Assembly: GCA_963618735.1 (NCBI GenBank)
Contig: CAVEUM010000010.1
Coordinates: 16,123-80,122, forward strand
Source of the DNA: CAKUFA01 sp963618735
GTDB taxonomy: Bacteria > Bacillota > Clostridia > Christensenellales > Aristaeellaceae
Length of the DNA stretch: 64,000 nt
Reading direction: 5' to 3'
Position 1 is the first letter of the stretch. The number at the start of each line of letters is the position of its first letter. Positions 16,308-25,161 of the stretch are shown here, piece after piece. Made by a program: the position numbers and the translations under genes. The notes below the pieces were generated by a model. That model saw only the letters and a program-made list of their open reading frames with translations. It was not told the origin of the DNA and made no database searches.

Positions 16308-17405
16308 TTAGACGTTGAAACGGAACAGGGTGATGTCGCCGTCCTTCATGACATAATCCTTGCCCTCGGAACGAACGAGACCCTTTTCCTTGCAGGCGGC
16401 CATGGAGCCAAGCTCTGCCAGCGTTTCAAAGGGAACAACCTCAGCACGAATGAAGCCCTTCTCGAAGTCCGTGTGGATCTTGCCGGCAGCCTGGGGTGCC
16501 TTGGTGCCTTCCTTGATGGTCCATGCGCGGCACTCATCTTCGCCGGCGGTCAGGAAGGAGATGAGACCCAGCAGACGATAGCAGGCGGTGATCAAGCGAT
16601 CCAGACCGCTCTGACCGATGCCGAGCTCCTCAATGAATTCAGCCTTCTCGTCGGGATCCATCTGGGCGATTTCTTCTTCGATCTGTGCGGAAATGACCAG
16701 CATCTCAGCATGCTCAGCCTTGGCAATGGCATTCACCTTGTCCAGGCCGGGGATTTCGCTCGCGTCCTTGCCCAGGTCGCTGTCTGCGATGTTGGCGGCA
16801 TAGATGACGGGCTTGGTGGTCAGCAGGAACCAGCTGTCCACGATTTCACGCTCTTCATCGGTGTAGGAATAGGTGCGGGCAGGCTTGCCGCTCTCCAGGT
16901 GGGCGTAAAGCTTTTCAGCCAGCTCAGCCTCTGCGCCGGCCTTCTTGTCGCCGCCGCGGAGGTTCTTCACTGCGCGATCCTTGCGGCGCTGCACCGTGTC
17001 CATATCGGCAAAAATCAGCTCCAGGTTGATGGTTTCAATGTCGCGGGCAGGGTCGATGGAACCGTCCACGTGGATGATGTTCTCATCCTCAAAGCAGCGC
17101 ACAACGTGCACGATGGCGTCCACCTCACGGATGTGGCTGAGGAACTTGTTGCCCAGACCTTCACCGTGGCTGGCACCCTTTACCAGACCTGCAATATCAA
17201 CAAATTCGATGGTGGTGGGGGTAACCTTCTTGGGATGATACATATTGGCCAGCACGTCAAGGCGGCTGTCAGGCACCATCACAACACCTGTGTTGGGCTC
17301 AATGGTGCAGAAAGGGTAATTGGCGGCCTGTGCGCCAGCCTTTGTAATTGCATTGAAAAGTGTGCTCTTTCCCACGTTGGGAAGTCCCACAACGCCAAGC
17401 TTCAT
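16308..17405 (-). CDS. ychF: Redox-regulated ribosome-binding ATPase YchF
   Basis: A 365-residue Obg-family P-loop NTPase that favours ATP and binds ribosomes and stress-response targets. The G1 motif GVVGLPNVGKSTLFNAITKA is at the very N-terminus, VDIAGLVKGASHGEGLG is the G3 region, and the C-terminus has the TGS-like domain (segment EFIEELGIGQSGLDRLITA before it). The length matches the family. The gene has its own promoter and an AGGAGAACG ribosome-binding site. Confidence 0.96.
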   Translation of the reverse strand: MKLGVVGLPNVGKSTLFNAITKAGAQAANYPFCTIEPNTGVVMVPDSRLDVLANMYHPKKVTPTTIEFVDIAGLVKGASHGEGLGNKFLSHIREVDAIVHVVRCFEDENIIHVDGSIDPARDIETINLELIFADMDTVQRRKDRAVKNLRGGDKKAGAEAELAEKLYAHLESGKPARTYSYTDEEREIVDSWFLLTTKPVIYAANIADSDLGKDASEIPGLDKVNAIAKAEHAEMLVISAQIEEEIAQMDPDEKAEFIEELGIGQSGLDRLITACYRLLGLISFLTAGEDECRAWTIKEGTKAPQAAGKIHTDFEKGFIRAEVVPFETLAELGSMAACKEKGLVRSEGKDYVMKDGDITLFRFNV

Positions 17406-17448
17406 ATCGGTACGTTCTCCTCTCGTGTTGATCCTCTACCAAAGACAT

Positions 17449-17477
17449 ATTATACTTGATAAAAATAAGAAAAGCAA
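17449..17477 (-). promoter_or_regulatory. Promoter for ychF
   Basis: TTGCTT, 17 bases, TATAAT on the minus strand. Confidence 0.8.
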
Positions 17478-17505
17478 TAATATTGTAAAAATCCTTGCCG
17501 CAACC

Positions 17506-17534
17506 GTGACATGGGGGTGATTTAATGCTATAAT
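17506..17534 (+). promoter_or_regulatory. Promoter for uppP
   Basis: GTGACA, 17 bases, TATAAT, about 55 bases before the uppP start and divergent from the ychF promoter. Confidence 0.8.
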
Positions 17535-17588
17535 GTGCGTGTGTGTGCCTGAAGGCCACGATTGATTTCTTTGAAGGAGCTGTTTTCA

Positions 17589-18422
17589 TTGTCGATATTG
17601 CAGGCTGCTATCCTGGGACTCGTGCAGGGTCTGACAGAATTTCTACCTGTTTCCTCCAGCGGTCACCTGATTCTTGCACGTGCCCTGATGGGCATTTCTG
17701 ATGAGGCGGCATCTACGGGCGCGTATCTGATGCTGGATGTTCTTCTGCATGTGGGCACCTTGCTGGCTGTGCTGGTGGTGTTTTGGAAGGACTGGTGGGC
17801 TATCCTGAAAAATCCCTTCAAGTCGAAGACGCTGGGTTTGCTGTTTCTCGCTTCTCTGCCGACACTGGCGGTGGTGGTGCTGTTTAACGATTTTGTCGAC
17901 CAGTTCTTCACGGGATGGTTCCTGGGCGTCAGCTTTTTGATTACGGCAGTTTTCCTGCTGATTGCCGAGGCGGTAAGCAACAGCAAAAAGCTGAAGGTGG
18001 AACAGCCGGGCATCAAGCATGCTCTCATCATGGGTTTCATGCAGGCAATTGCGATTCTCCCCGGCGTAAGCCGCAGCGGTTCTACCCTGACGGGCGGCGT
18101 TGCCTCCGGACTGAACCGAAAGTCTGCCGCGAAGTTTTCCTTTATGATGAGCGCACCTGCCATCCTGGGCAGCCTGCTGTATGAAGGCAAAAACGCCATC
18201 GAAAGCGGCGCTATGCAGCAGCTGTCACTGGTGCCGACCATTGTAGGCGTGGTGGTGGCAGCCATCAGCGGTTATCTGGCAATTCGCTTTATGCTCAGGC
18301 TTATTAACAAGGCATCGCTGTGCTGGTTCTCTCTGTATCTGGCAATGCTGGGTCTTGTTATCCTGTGCCTGCAGCTGAGCGGATGCTCTGCCTTGCCGGC
18401 CTTCCGGTTCCCGACACTGTAA
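17589..18422 (+). CDS. uppP: Undecaprenyl-diphosphatase UppP (BacA)
   Basis: A 277-residue membrane phosphatase that recycles the undecaprenyl carrier for cell-wall synthesis and can give bacitracin resistance. The two active-site motifs are present: LTEFLPVSSSGHLILA near the N-terminus and LPGVSRSGSTLTGG further on. The start is TTG at 17589 with AAGGAG nine bases upstream; it gives the usual MSILQA-type N-terminus. The frame is open a little further upstream, but the ribosome-binding site lies inside that extension. Confidence 0.94.
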   Translation: MSILQAAILGLVQGLTEFLPVSSSGHLILARALMGISDEAASTGAYLMLDVLLHVGTLLAVLVVFWKDWWAILKNPFKSKTLGLLFLASLPTLAVVVLFNDFVDQFFTGWFLGVSFLITAVFLLIAEAVSNSKKLKVEQPGIKHALIMGFMQAIAILPGVSRSGSTLTGGVASGLNRKSAAKFSFMMSAPAILGSLLYEGKNAIESGAMQQLSLVPTIVGVVVAAISGYLAIRFMLRLINKASLCWFSLYLAMLGLVILCLQLSGCSALPAFRFPTL

Positions 18423-18426
18423 GTGC

Positions 18427-18455
18427 TGTACAAACAAGCTTTTCAGTGTTATAAT
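18427..18455 (+). promoter_or_regulatory. Promoter for the D,D-carboxypeptidase gene
   Basis: TGTACA, 17 bases, TATAAT. The -10 box overlaps the first ATG of the frame (18454), so transcription should begin downstream of that ATG. Confidence 0.75.
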
Positions 18456-18486
18456 GAAACAACTATCGTCAGGAGGTGAGCCAGCC

Positions 18487-19959
18487 ACGCGTCCGTTTCA
18501 ACGTTTTCTTTGCTTTTTACTTGCAGGGATGATTATGCTCTGCTCCACATCGGCGCTGGCTGTGGAGGAAACCACCGGCGATACGATCGTTGAGCCAACA
18601 CTTTCCCCTGATGCGGCCACCTATTCAGAGGAAACGCCCGAGCTGCTGGAAGAAGATCAGCTTTATGCATATTCTGCAATTCTGATTGAGGAAAACAGCG
18701 GTGAAGCTATTTTCGAAAAGGACGCGGATACGGTTCGCTATCCTGCTTCCACCACGAAAATCATGACCGTTTTGCTGGCTTTGATGATGGTGGATGATCT
18801 TGACCAGACGGTCACCGTCAGCGAAACGGCTGTGGATGTCCCTTCTGACTCTTCTACCATGAGCCTTTCGGCGGGGGAGGAAATCAGCTTTCGGGATGTT
18901 CTGTACGGCACCATGATGGTTTCTGCCAACGATGGTGCAAACGTGATCGCAGAAACGGTTTCCGGCAGCATTGAGAACTTTGTGGATCTCATGAATCAAA
19001 CGGCGGAAATCTTCGGCTGCACCAACACGCATTTCGCCAATCCTCACGGCTATCATGATGATAATCACTACTCCACCGCACGGGATTTGGCGATTATCGC
19101 ACGGGAAGCCATGCAGAATGAAACATTCCGCGAGATTGTCGGCACAACGAGCTACACCATTGCCAAGACCAATAAGCACCGCGCGCGCTCGATGACAAAC
19201 CGTGCTACGATTTTGATTCCCAGCACGTCGGAAAACACCAACAAGTATTACTATCAGTATGCTACAGGTATCAAGACAGGTTCCCACAGCAAGGCTGGTT
19301 ACTGCTTTGTTGGTTCGGCTGAAAAGGACGGCGTGAGCCTGATTTCTGTGGTGCTGTACACCTCCAGACGCGGCATGTGGACGGATACGAAAAAGCTGAT
19401 GGAGTACGGCTTTTCCCAGTACGTGTCCGTTTCGCCTGTGGACTTGTACAACATGAATCCCATTACGCTGGAAATTACGGGCTTCTCCACCTCGGATACC
19501 AACATGGGCAGACTGCAGCTGACCTGCGTGCCTTCCAATGCGGAAGCGTCAGCCACGAAGATCGTCGCCACCCAGGATGAGATAGACAGTATGGCGTCGA
19601 ACCTGCGCAGCACGGTGCTGATTGAGTATACCCGTGACTTTACAGCACCTATTACCGCAGGCGAGACCATGGGTACCATGACCTATTTCACGGATTCCGG
19701 TCTGGCAGTGGAGTATAACCTGATTGCGTCCCGCTCCATTGCGAAGCGTGAAAACGCGCCCAAGACCATTGATGAAATTGTGGCTGAAACGGAAGCAGAC
19801 CCCAATCCGTTCCCGCCGTTGACGGTGGAATTAGTACTTTCGATCGTTGCTCCGTTCTTCCTGATTTGGCTGGTGATTCACTTTGTGCGGAAGGTGCTGC
19901 GCAAGCGTCGCGTCCGTAACGCCAAGGTTCCCAAGCCCAAGAGCCGTTACATGAAATAA
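18487..19959 (+). CDS. D-alanyl-D-alanine carboxypeptidase (PBP5/DacF type)
   Basis: A secreted, membrane-anchored peptidoglycan enzyme of about 490 residues that removes the terminal D-Ala of stem peptides. Its three active-site motifs are visible: SxxK in YPASTTKIMT, SxN in MVSANDGAN, and KTG in ATGIKTGSHSKAG. A signal peptide (RPFQRFLCFLLAGMIMLC then ALA) opens the protein, and a hydrophobic helix (LSIVAPFFLIWLVIHFV) followed by a basic tail closes it. AGGAGG at 18471 points to an ACG start at 18487. The ATG at 18454 overlaps the promoter and lacks a ribosome-binding site, so the start is uncertain. Confidence 0.9.
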   Translation, partial: TRPFQRFLCFLLAGMIMLCSTSALAVEETTGDTIVEPTLSPDAATYSEETPELLEEDQLYAYSAILIEENSGEAIFEKDADTVRYPASTTKIMTVLLALMMVDDLDQTVTVSETAVDVPSDSSTMSLSAGEEISFRDVLYGTMMVSANDGANVIAETVSGSIENFVDLMNQTAEIFGCTNTHFANPHGYHDDNHYSTARDLAIIAREAMQNETFREIVGTTSYTIAKTNKHRARSMTNRATILIPSTSENTNKYYYQYATGIKTGSHSKAGYCFVGSAEKDGVSLISVVLYTSRRGMWTDTKKLMEYGFSQYVSVSPVDLYNMNPITLEITGFSTSDTNMGRLQLTCVPSNAEASATKIVATQDEIDSMASNLRSTVLIEYTRDFTAPITAGETMGTMTYFTDSGLAVEYNLIASRSIAKRENAPKTIDEIVAETEADPNPFPPLTVELVLSIVAPFFLIWLVIHFVRKVLRKRRVRNAKVPKPKSRYMK

Positions 19960-19965
19960 ACAGGG

Positions 19966-20003
19966 GAGGATTCATCGCCATGCGCGGTGGATCCTCTTTT
20001 TTG
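19966..20003 (+). terminator. Terminator of the carboxypeptidase gene
   Basis: GAGGATTCA and TGGATCCTC flank an inner CGCC/GCGG pairing; TTTTTTTG follows. Confidence 0.85.
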
Positions 20004-20032
20004 ATGCGAATGTTTTCTTTTTGTACATGGCC

Positions 20033-20061
20033 TTGACACGATGGCCTATTTGGGATAAACT
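20033..20061 (+). promoter_or_regulatory. Promoter for the TrpXYZ-type ABC operon
   Basis: TTGACA, 17 bases, TAAACT. A small hairpin (20077-20096) lies in the leader before the AAGGAGG ribosome-binding site. Confidence 0.8.
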
Positions 20062-20124
20062 ACACCACGTAGTAGATGCGGCGAACAATCGCTGCACAGT
20101 AGGATTTGAAGGAGGGTTTTCTCT

Positions 20125-21078
20125 ATGAAAAAGTTCATTGCCATTCTCATGACCCTATGCCTTGCACTCGGATGTGTTGCATGTGCCGGTGCTGATGAAG
20201 AAAAGACGTATACCGTCGGTATCATTCAGCTGGTGCAGCATAACGCGCTGGACGCCGCTACCAAGGGCTTCCGCGATGCGTTGACCGATAAGCTGGGCGA
20301 TAAGGTTGTTTTTGATGAACAGAATGCTTCCGGCGATACCGCTGCATGCGCAACCATCGCCAATGGTTTTGTTTCCGCTGGTGTTGACCTGATTATGGCC
20401 AATGCTACCGCCGCTCTGCAGGCCGCTGTTGCCGCTACGGCAGATATCCCGATCCTTGGTACCTCCATTTCCCATTACGGCACGGCGCTTGACATTGACG
20501 ACTGGAAGGGCTACACCGAAATCAACGTGTCCGGCACCAGTGACCTGGCTCCGCTGGATGGTCAGGCCGACATGATCAAGGAACTGTTCCCTGATGCCAA
20601 GAAGGTTGGCTTGCTCTACTGCTCTGCTGAAGCAAACTCCGCTTACCAGGTCGGCGTTATCAAGGGCTGCCTGGAAGCACTGGGCTATGAAACCGCAGAG
20701 TATGCTTTCACTGACTCCAACGACGTTGCTTCTATGACCCAGAATGCCGCAACGGATTGCGACGTGGTTTACATCCCCACTGACAATACTGCTGCTGCTT
20801 ATACCGAGACCATTGCAAACGTTCTGCTGCCTGCCGGCGTTCCTGCTGTTGTTGGTGAAGAAGGCATCTGCATTGGCTGCGGCGTTGCAACGCTGACCAT
20901 CAGCTACTACGACCTGGGCTACAAGACCGGCGAAATGGCTTACGAAGTGCTGGTCAATGGCGCTGATGTTTCCACCATGGAGATTGAGTTTGCTCCTCAG
21001 TTCACCAAGAAGTACAACGCAGCAAACTGCGAAGCACTGGGCATCACCGTTCCTGAAGGCTACGAGCCCATCGAGTAA
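20125..21078 (+). CDS. ABC transporter substrate-binding lipoprotein (TrpX-like family)
   Basis: A 317-residue periplasmic-type binding protein of the ABC_sub_bind family. It has a signal peptide (MKKFIAILMTLCLALG) with cysteines at the end of the hydrophobic stretch, suggesting a lipoprotein; the exact lipobox (ALGC or VACA) is ambiguous. VGIIQLVQHNALDAATKGF is the typical family opening. Family members bind tryptophan or other amino-acid-like ligands. Together with the next two genes it forms a complete importer: binding protein, permease, ATPase. A large hairpin after its stop may reduce expression of the downstream genes. Confidence 0.86.
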   Translation: MKKFIAILMTLCLALGCVACAGADEEKTYTVGIIQLVQHNALDAATKGFRDALTDKLGDKVVFDEQNASGDTAACATIANGFVSAGVDLIMANATAALQAAVAATADIPILGTSISHYGTALDIDDWKGYTEINVSGTSDLAPLDGQADMIKELFPDAKKVGLLYCSAEANSAYQVGVIKGCLEALGYETAEYAFTDSNDVASMTQNAATDCDVVYIPTDNTAAAYTETIANVLLPAGVPAVVGEEGICIGCGVATLTISYYDLGYKTGEMAYEVLVNGADVSTMEIEFAPQFTKKYNAANCEALGITVPEGYEPIE

Positions 21079-21099
21079 AATCCGCATAAGCTATGGATG

Positions 21100-21158
21100 C
21101 AAGCGAAGCCATGGAGAGGATTGCTCTTTTCATGGCTTCGCCTTGTAGTTGTTTTTCC
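21100..21158 (+). terminator. Hairpin/attenuator between binding protein and permease genes
   Basis: AAGCGAAGCCATG pairs with CATGGCTTCGCCTT, followed by a T-rich stretch (TTGTAGTTGTTTTT). Such partial terminators after binding-protein genes commonly allow more binding protein than permease. Confidence 0.78.
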
Positions 21159-21188
21159 ACATTACCCTTCATGAAGGAGGATTTTCCC

Positions 21189-22118
21189 TTGGAAATTATG
21201 AAGCTGCTCAACGCCTTGCCTGGTGCCGTTTCACAAGGCTTGATCTGGGGCATTATGGCCATTGGTGTCTACATTACCTATCGTGTGCTGGATGTGGCTG
21301 ACCTGACGGTTGACGGTTCTATCGCAACAGGCGGCGCGGTTGCAGCCATGTTGATTTTGAACGGCTGCAATGTGTATCTGGCATTGGCAGCGGCTTTTGT
21401 TGTGGGCATGTTGTGCGGCTTTGTGACAGGCATTTTCCACACGGCAATGGGTATTCCCGCCATTCTGGCAGGCATTCTGACACAGCTTGCGCTATACTCC
21501 ATCAACCTTCGCATTATGGATGGCAAGGCCAATACGGCCATCAGCGCCAACAAGTACGATTTGGTGGTATCCCTTCGTGACGCCCGTTCACTGTCCCTTG
21601 ATAATCCGATTGTCATTCTGATCGTGTTCACTGCGGTGATTATCGTGCTGCTGTACATGTTCTTTGGCACGGAATACGGTTCTGCGTTGCGTGCGACAGG
21701 CGCGAATACTCAGATGGCACGCGCACAGGGCATTAACACGAATCATGGCAAGGTTGTCGGATTGATGCTCTCCAATGGCTTGGTGGCCATGTCGGGTGCA
21801 CTGCTGGCGCAGTATCAGGGCTTTGCAGATGTCAGCATGGGCCGCGGTGCAATCGTCATCGGCCTGGCTGCTGTCATCATTGGCGAGGTTGTTTTCGGCA
21901 AGGTGTTCAAGGCCTTTGGCGGCAAGCTGACAGCCGTCTCCATCGGCGCTGTGATCTATTACATTGTGATGCAGGTGGTGCTCTGGCTGGGCCTGAACAC
22001 CAACGACCTGAAGATGATCACCGCCCTGATCGTTGCACTGTTCCTGGCCATCCCTTACTGGAAGGGAAAGCTGTACTCCGTTCGCACCAGCCATAAGGAG
22101 GGAAAGAAGAATGCTTGA
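21189..22118 (+). CDS. ABC transporter permease (TrpY-like, BPD_transp_2 family)
   Basis: A 309-residue integral membrane protein with about eight to nine hydrophobic segments of the branched-chain-amino-acid-type permease family. GVYITYRVLDVADLTVDGSI and ATGANTQMARAQGIN are typical of the permeases paired with TrpX-type binding proteins. The frame is open upstream into the preceding hairpin, but TTG at 21189 is eight bases after AAGGAGG and is the best start; ATG at 21198 is an alternative. It overlaps the ATPase gene by 8 bases. Confidence 0.86.
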   Translation: MEIMKLLNALPGAVSQGLIWGIMAIGVYITYRVLDVADLTVDGSIATGGAVAAMLILNGCNVYLALAAAFVVGMLCGFVTGIFHTAMGIPAILAGILTQLALYSINLRIMDGKANTAISANKYDLVVSLRDARSLSLDNPIVILIVFTAVIIVLLYMFFGTEYGSALRATGANTQMARAQGINTNHGKVVGLMLSNGLVAMSGALLAQYQGFADVSMGRGAIVIGLAAVIIGEVVFGKVFKAFGGKLTAVSIGAVIYYIVMQVVLWLGLNTNDLKMITALIVALFLAIPYWKGKLYSVRTSHKEGKKNA

Positions 22119-22905
22119 GCTTCAACATATCAGCAAGACCTTTAATCCCGGAACCATTACGGAGAAGCGCGCCCTTTCTGACCTGAGTCTGCACTTGAAT
22201 CCTGGCGATTTTGTGACCGTTATCGGCGGTAACGGCGCTGGTAAGTCCACCATGCTGAACGCAGTGGCAGGCGTCTTCAGTGTGGATTCCGGTAATATTC
22301 TCATTGACCACACCGATGTTACCAGACTCCCGGAGCATAAGCGTGCTGCACTTCTCGGCCGCGTTTTTCAGGATCCTATGATTGGCACGGCGGCCACCAT
22401 GAACATTGAGGAAAACCTGGCATTGGCTTATCGCCGCGGCGAACGGCGAACCTTGCGCTGGGGCATTCAGGCCAAGGAGCGTGAGCATTACCGCGATTTG
22501 CTGGCCATGCTGGGGCTCGGTTTGGAAGATCGCATGACCAGCAAGGTTGGCCTGCTGTCTGGCGGTCAGCGTCAGGCATTGACTCTTTTGATGGCAACGC
22601 TGAAGCAGCCCAAGCTTCTTCTGCTGGATGAGCACACAGCCGCATTGGATCCCAAAACGGCCGCCAATGTGCTGGGGCTGACACAGAAGATTATTGCAGA
22701 AAACAATCTGACGGCGCTGATGATTACGCATAACATGAAGGATGCCCTGCAACTTGGCAATCGCACCATCATGATGCATGAAGGCAATGTAATTCTTGAC
22801 CTTGATGCCGAAACGAAGAAGCATACAGGCGTTGAAGATCTGCTGGTGATGTTTGAAAAGGCCAGCGGCAAGGAGTTCGCCAACGACAGAGCATTGCTGG
22901 GATAA
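22111..22905 (+). CDS. ABC transporter ATP-binding protein (TrpZ-like)
   Basis: A 264-residue ATPase subunit. Walker A GGNGAGKSTMLNAVAG is near residue 38, the signature LLSGGQRQALTLLMA is in mid-protein, and Walker B LLLLDEHTAALDP follows. The ATG at 22111 has AAGGAGGG upstream and overlaps the permease stop. It completes the importer encoded from 20125 and supplies its energy at the cytoplasmic face. Substrate identity depends on the binding protein. Confidence 0.9.
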   Translation: MLELQHISKTFNPGTITEKRALSDLSLHLNPGDFVTVIGGNGAGKSTMLNAVAGVFSVDSGNILIDHTDVTRLPEHKRAALLGRVFQDPMIGTAATMNIEENLALAYRRGERRTLRWGIQAKEREHYRDLLAMLGLGLEDRMTSKVGLLSGGQRQALTLLMATLKQPKLLLLDEHTAALDPKTAANVLGLTQKIIAENNLTALMITHNMKDALQLGNRTIMMHEGNVILDLDAETKKHTGVEDLLVMFEKASGKEFANDRALLG

Positions 22906-22923
22906 AGTAAGCATCATAACACC

Positions 22924-22967
22924 AAAGGGACAACATCTGTACGCAGACGTTGTCCCTTTTGAATTTC
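22924..22967 (+). terminator. Terminator of the TrpXYZ-type operon
   Basis: AAAGGGACAAC and GTTGTCCCTTT form an 11-bp stem followed by TTGAATTT. Confidence 0.88.
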
Positions 22968-23015
22968 CCGAAAACCTGATCCAGGTGTGTATAAGTGAAT
23001 TGCTGAGTCTTTCTT

Positions 23016-23079
23016 TGAAAGTTTCGGGAAGAGAAAGAGGGGAGAAAACACCTTTCAAAGCGTTTTCTCCCCTCGCATA
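23016..23079 (-). repeat. Dispersed terminator-like repeat, copy 1
   Basis: On the minus strand GCGAGGGGAGAAAAC begins a long hairpin (partner GTTTTCTCCCCTC), followed by a T/C-rich tail and TTCCCGAAACTTTCA. It lies just after the stop of the nucleoside-type permease gene and is probably its terminator. A related copy is at 29339-29410. Confidence 0.8.
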
Positions 23080-23095
23080 AAAGCCGGTCGCAATG

Positions 23096-24064
23096 TTACC
23101 GTTCTTCACGGAAGTAGTTGATGCCGCAGGCGTGGGGCTGCTGCTTTTCACGCTTCATGCGGATGGAAGACAGCACCAGAATGACGCACGTGGCAAGGAA
23201 AGGAACCATGGAGAACACGGAAGCGGGAATGTCAATGACGGAGGCGGGGATGTACAACCGAAGCACGCTGAGGGCACCAAAGATCAGAGAACCAAAGATG
23301 GCCTTTGCGGGACTCCAGGAAGCGAAGATGACCAGTGCCACAGCAATCCAGCCCTGACCGCCGACACAGTTGTAAGTCCAGCTGGCGCCGCAGGTGACAA
23401 GAGCGATGTACGCGCCGCCCAGGCCGGAAATGCCGCCGCCCAGCAGGATGTGAACATACTTGTAGGCACTGACGTTGATACCGGCGGCATCTGCAGCAGC
23501 AGGATTTTCACCGACTGCGCGAAGGTTCAGGCCGTGGGAAGTATGATTCAGATACCATGCGCCTACAACGGCCAGTACAACACCGATGTAGGTCAGCAGG
23601 CTGTGATTGAACAGCAGTTTGCCAATGTAGGGGATGCTCGTCAGAAAACCGAGATCCATGGGGTGGAAGGCGGAGCGGATGAAGTCGGAACAAACGGCAG
23701 CACCCGTGGCAGAGGTGTTCATCATGTTTGTGCCGAGCATGTTGGCAAGACCTGTGCCGAAAATGGTCAGTGTCAGGCCTGTCACGTTTTGGTTTGCCTT
23801 CAGGGTAACCGTCAGGAAAGCGTAGATTGCTGCGCCAAGCAGGCCGCCAAGGAAGGCCATCAGGATGGCAACGACAACAGAGTCCACATAATAGGCGCCC
23901 ATGAAGCCGAACACAGCACCCATGTACATCATGCCCTCAACACCGAGGTTCATGTTGCCGGCCTTTTCAGTGAAGATTTCGCCCAATGTACCGAACAGCA
24001 GCGGCACACCGGCCAGCATGGCTGCATACAGGAAATTGGAGAGCCAATCAAGCACTTCAGTCAT
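23096..24064 (-). CDS. ABC permease, nucleoside/simple-sugar type (NupQ/YufQ-like)
   Basis: A 322-residue membrane protein of the BPD_transp_2 family with about eight hydrophobic segments. LFGTLGEIFTEKAGNMNLGVEGMMYMGA is the characteristic opening of the second permease of nucleoside (BMP-linked) importers. It pairs with the 24061-25161 permease, whose gene overlaps its start by 4 bases. The third gene of the operon encodes the double ATPase. The likely substrate class is nucleosides, inferred from the family and not shown here. Confidence 0.88.
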   Translation of the reverse strand: MTEVLDWLSNFLYAAMLAGVPLLFGTLGEIFTEKAGNMNLGVEGMMYMGAVFGFMGAYYVDSVVVAILMAFLGGLLGAAIYAFLTVTLKANQNVTGLTLTIFGTGLANMLGTNMMNTSATGAAVCSDFIRSAFHPMDLGFLTSIPYIGKLLFNHSLLTYIGVVLAVVGAWYLNHTSHGLNLRAVGENPAAADAAGINVSAYKYVHILLGGGISGLGGAYIALVTCGASWTYNCVGGQGWIAVALVIFASWSPAKAIFGSLIFGALSVLRLYIPASVIDIPASVFSMVPFLATCVILVLSSIRMKREKQQPHACGINYFREER

Positions 24065-25161
24065 TCTTTTGCCGCCTCCTTCTCATTACGGAACATCAGC
24101 TTGTAGTTGATGAAGAATTCAGCACCAAGCATGAAGAACAGGATAATGCCCTGCATGACATCGGCCATGGAAGGGGAAAGCTTGAGGGCTGTTTCCACCG
24201 CGCCGCTGCCCTTTTCCATGATGCCGAAGAGGAAGGAAACCAGCAGAATGGCAATGGGAGACAAGCGTGCCAGCCACGCGATGGTGATGGCCGTAAAGCC
24301 GTTGCCGCCAGCCACCGTTTCCGTCAGCTGCTTATCCGTGCCGCTGGCCTGCAAAATACCTGCCAGACCGCAAATGCCGGCGGACAGGAACATGGTGCGC
24401 AGAACGATCTTCTTCACAGGCATGCCGGCATAGCGGGCAGTCTGCTCGTTTTCGCCAACGACCGTCAGCTCATAGCCCTGCTTGGAGTAGCGAATGTACA
24501 GGAAAACCAGCACCACCAGCACCAGGGCGAAAATCCATCCGATTTGCACGCCCAGCACCATAGGCATACGCGCCGCCTTGGAGAAGCGCGGCATGATGGG
24601 GAAGCCCATGGAGGAAGGATCGCGCCAGGGACCTTCCTTCAGGTACTGGATGAAGTAGGAGGCGACGTAGTTCAGCATCAGCGTGAACAGCGTTTCATTC
24701 GTGCCCCACTTGGTTTTGAAGTAAGCCGGAATCATGCCCCAAAGGCCGCCAGCCAGGAAACCTGCAATGATCATCACCGTGACAAGCAGCCACTGAGGCC
24801 ACACATCACCATAGGTGTAAGCGAAAAAGCTGCCGGCGACGGCGCCCACGCAGATTTGACCCTCAGCGCCGACGTTCCAGAACTTCATGCGGAAAGCCAG
24901 CGTAACACCCAGCGCGGTAATGCACAGGGGAATGGCGTACTTGATGGTATCCTTCAAGGCCACCGAAGTGCCAAGGGAACCGGTAATCATGGTGCCGAAG
25001 ACCTCCAACGGGTTGTAGCCAATGCAGAGCAAGAACACGCTGGTGGTCAGCAGAGCAAACAAAATAGCCAGAATTCGGCATACAGCCTGGCGGGAAAGGG
25101 ATACGGAGGTGCGCTGCACAACATGAACCAGAGGCGCACGGGATATTTTAGTTTCAGACAT
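24061..25161 (-). CDS. ABC permease, nucleoside/simple-sugar type (NupP/YufP-like)
   Basis: A 366-residue membrane protein with a longer N-terminal cytoplasmic part and about nine hydrophobic segments. MKFWNVGAEGQICVGAVAGS and GGLWGMIPAYFKTKWGTNET are conserved in the first permease of the nucleoside-type importers. The start overlaps the ATPase gene by 8 bases and its end overlaps the next permease by 4, so the three are translationally coupled. Confidence 0.88.
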   Translation of the reverse strand: MSETKISRAPLVHVVQRTSVSLSRQAVCRILAILFALLTTSVFLLCIGYNPLEVFGTMITGSLGTSVALKDTIKYAIPLCITALGVTLAFRMKFWNVGAEGQICVGAVAGSFFAYTYGDVWPQWLLVTVMIIAGFLAGGLWGMIPAYFKTKWGTNETLFTLMLNYVASYFIQYLKEGPWRDPSSMGFPIMPRFSKAARMPMVLGVQIGWIFALVLVVLVFLYIRYSKQGYELTVVGENEQTARYAGMPVKKIVLRTMFLSAGICGLAGILQASGTDKQLTETVAGGNGFTAITIAWLARLSPIAILLVSFLFGIMEKGSGAVETALKLSPSMADVMQGIILFFMLGAEFFINYKLMFRNEKEAAKE

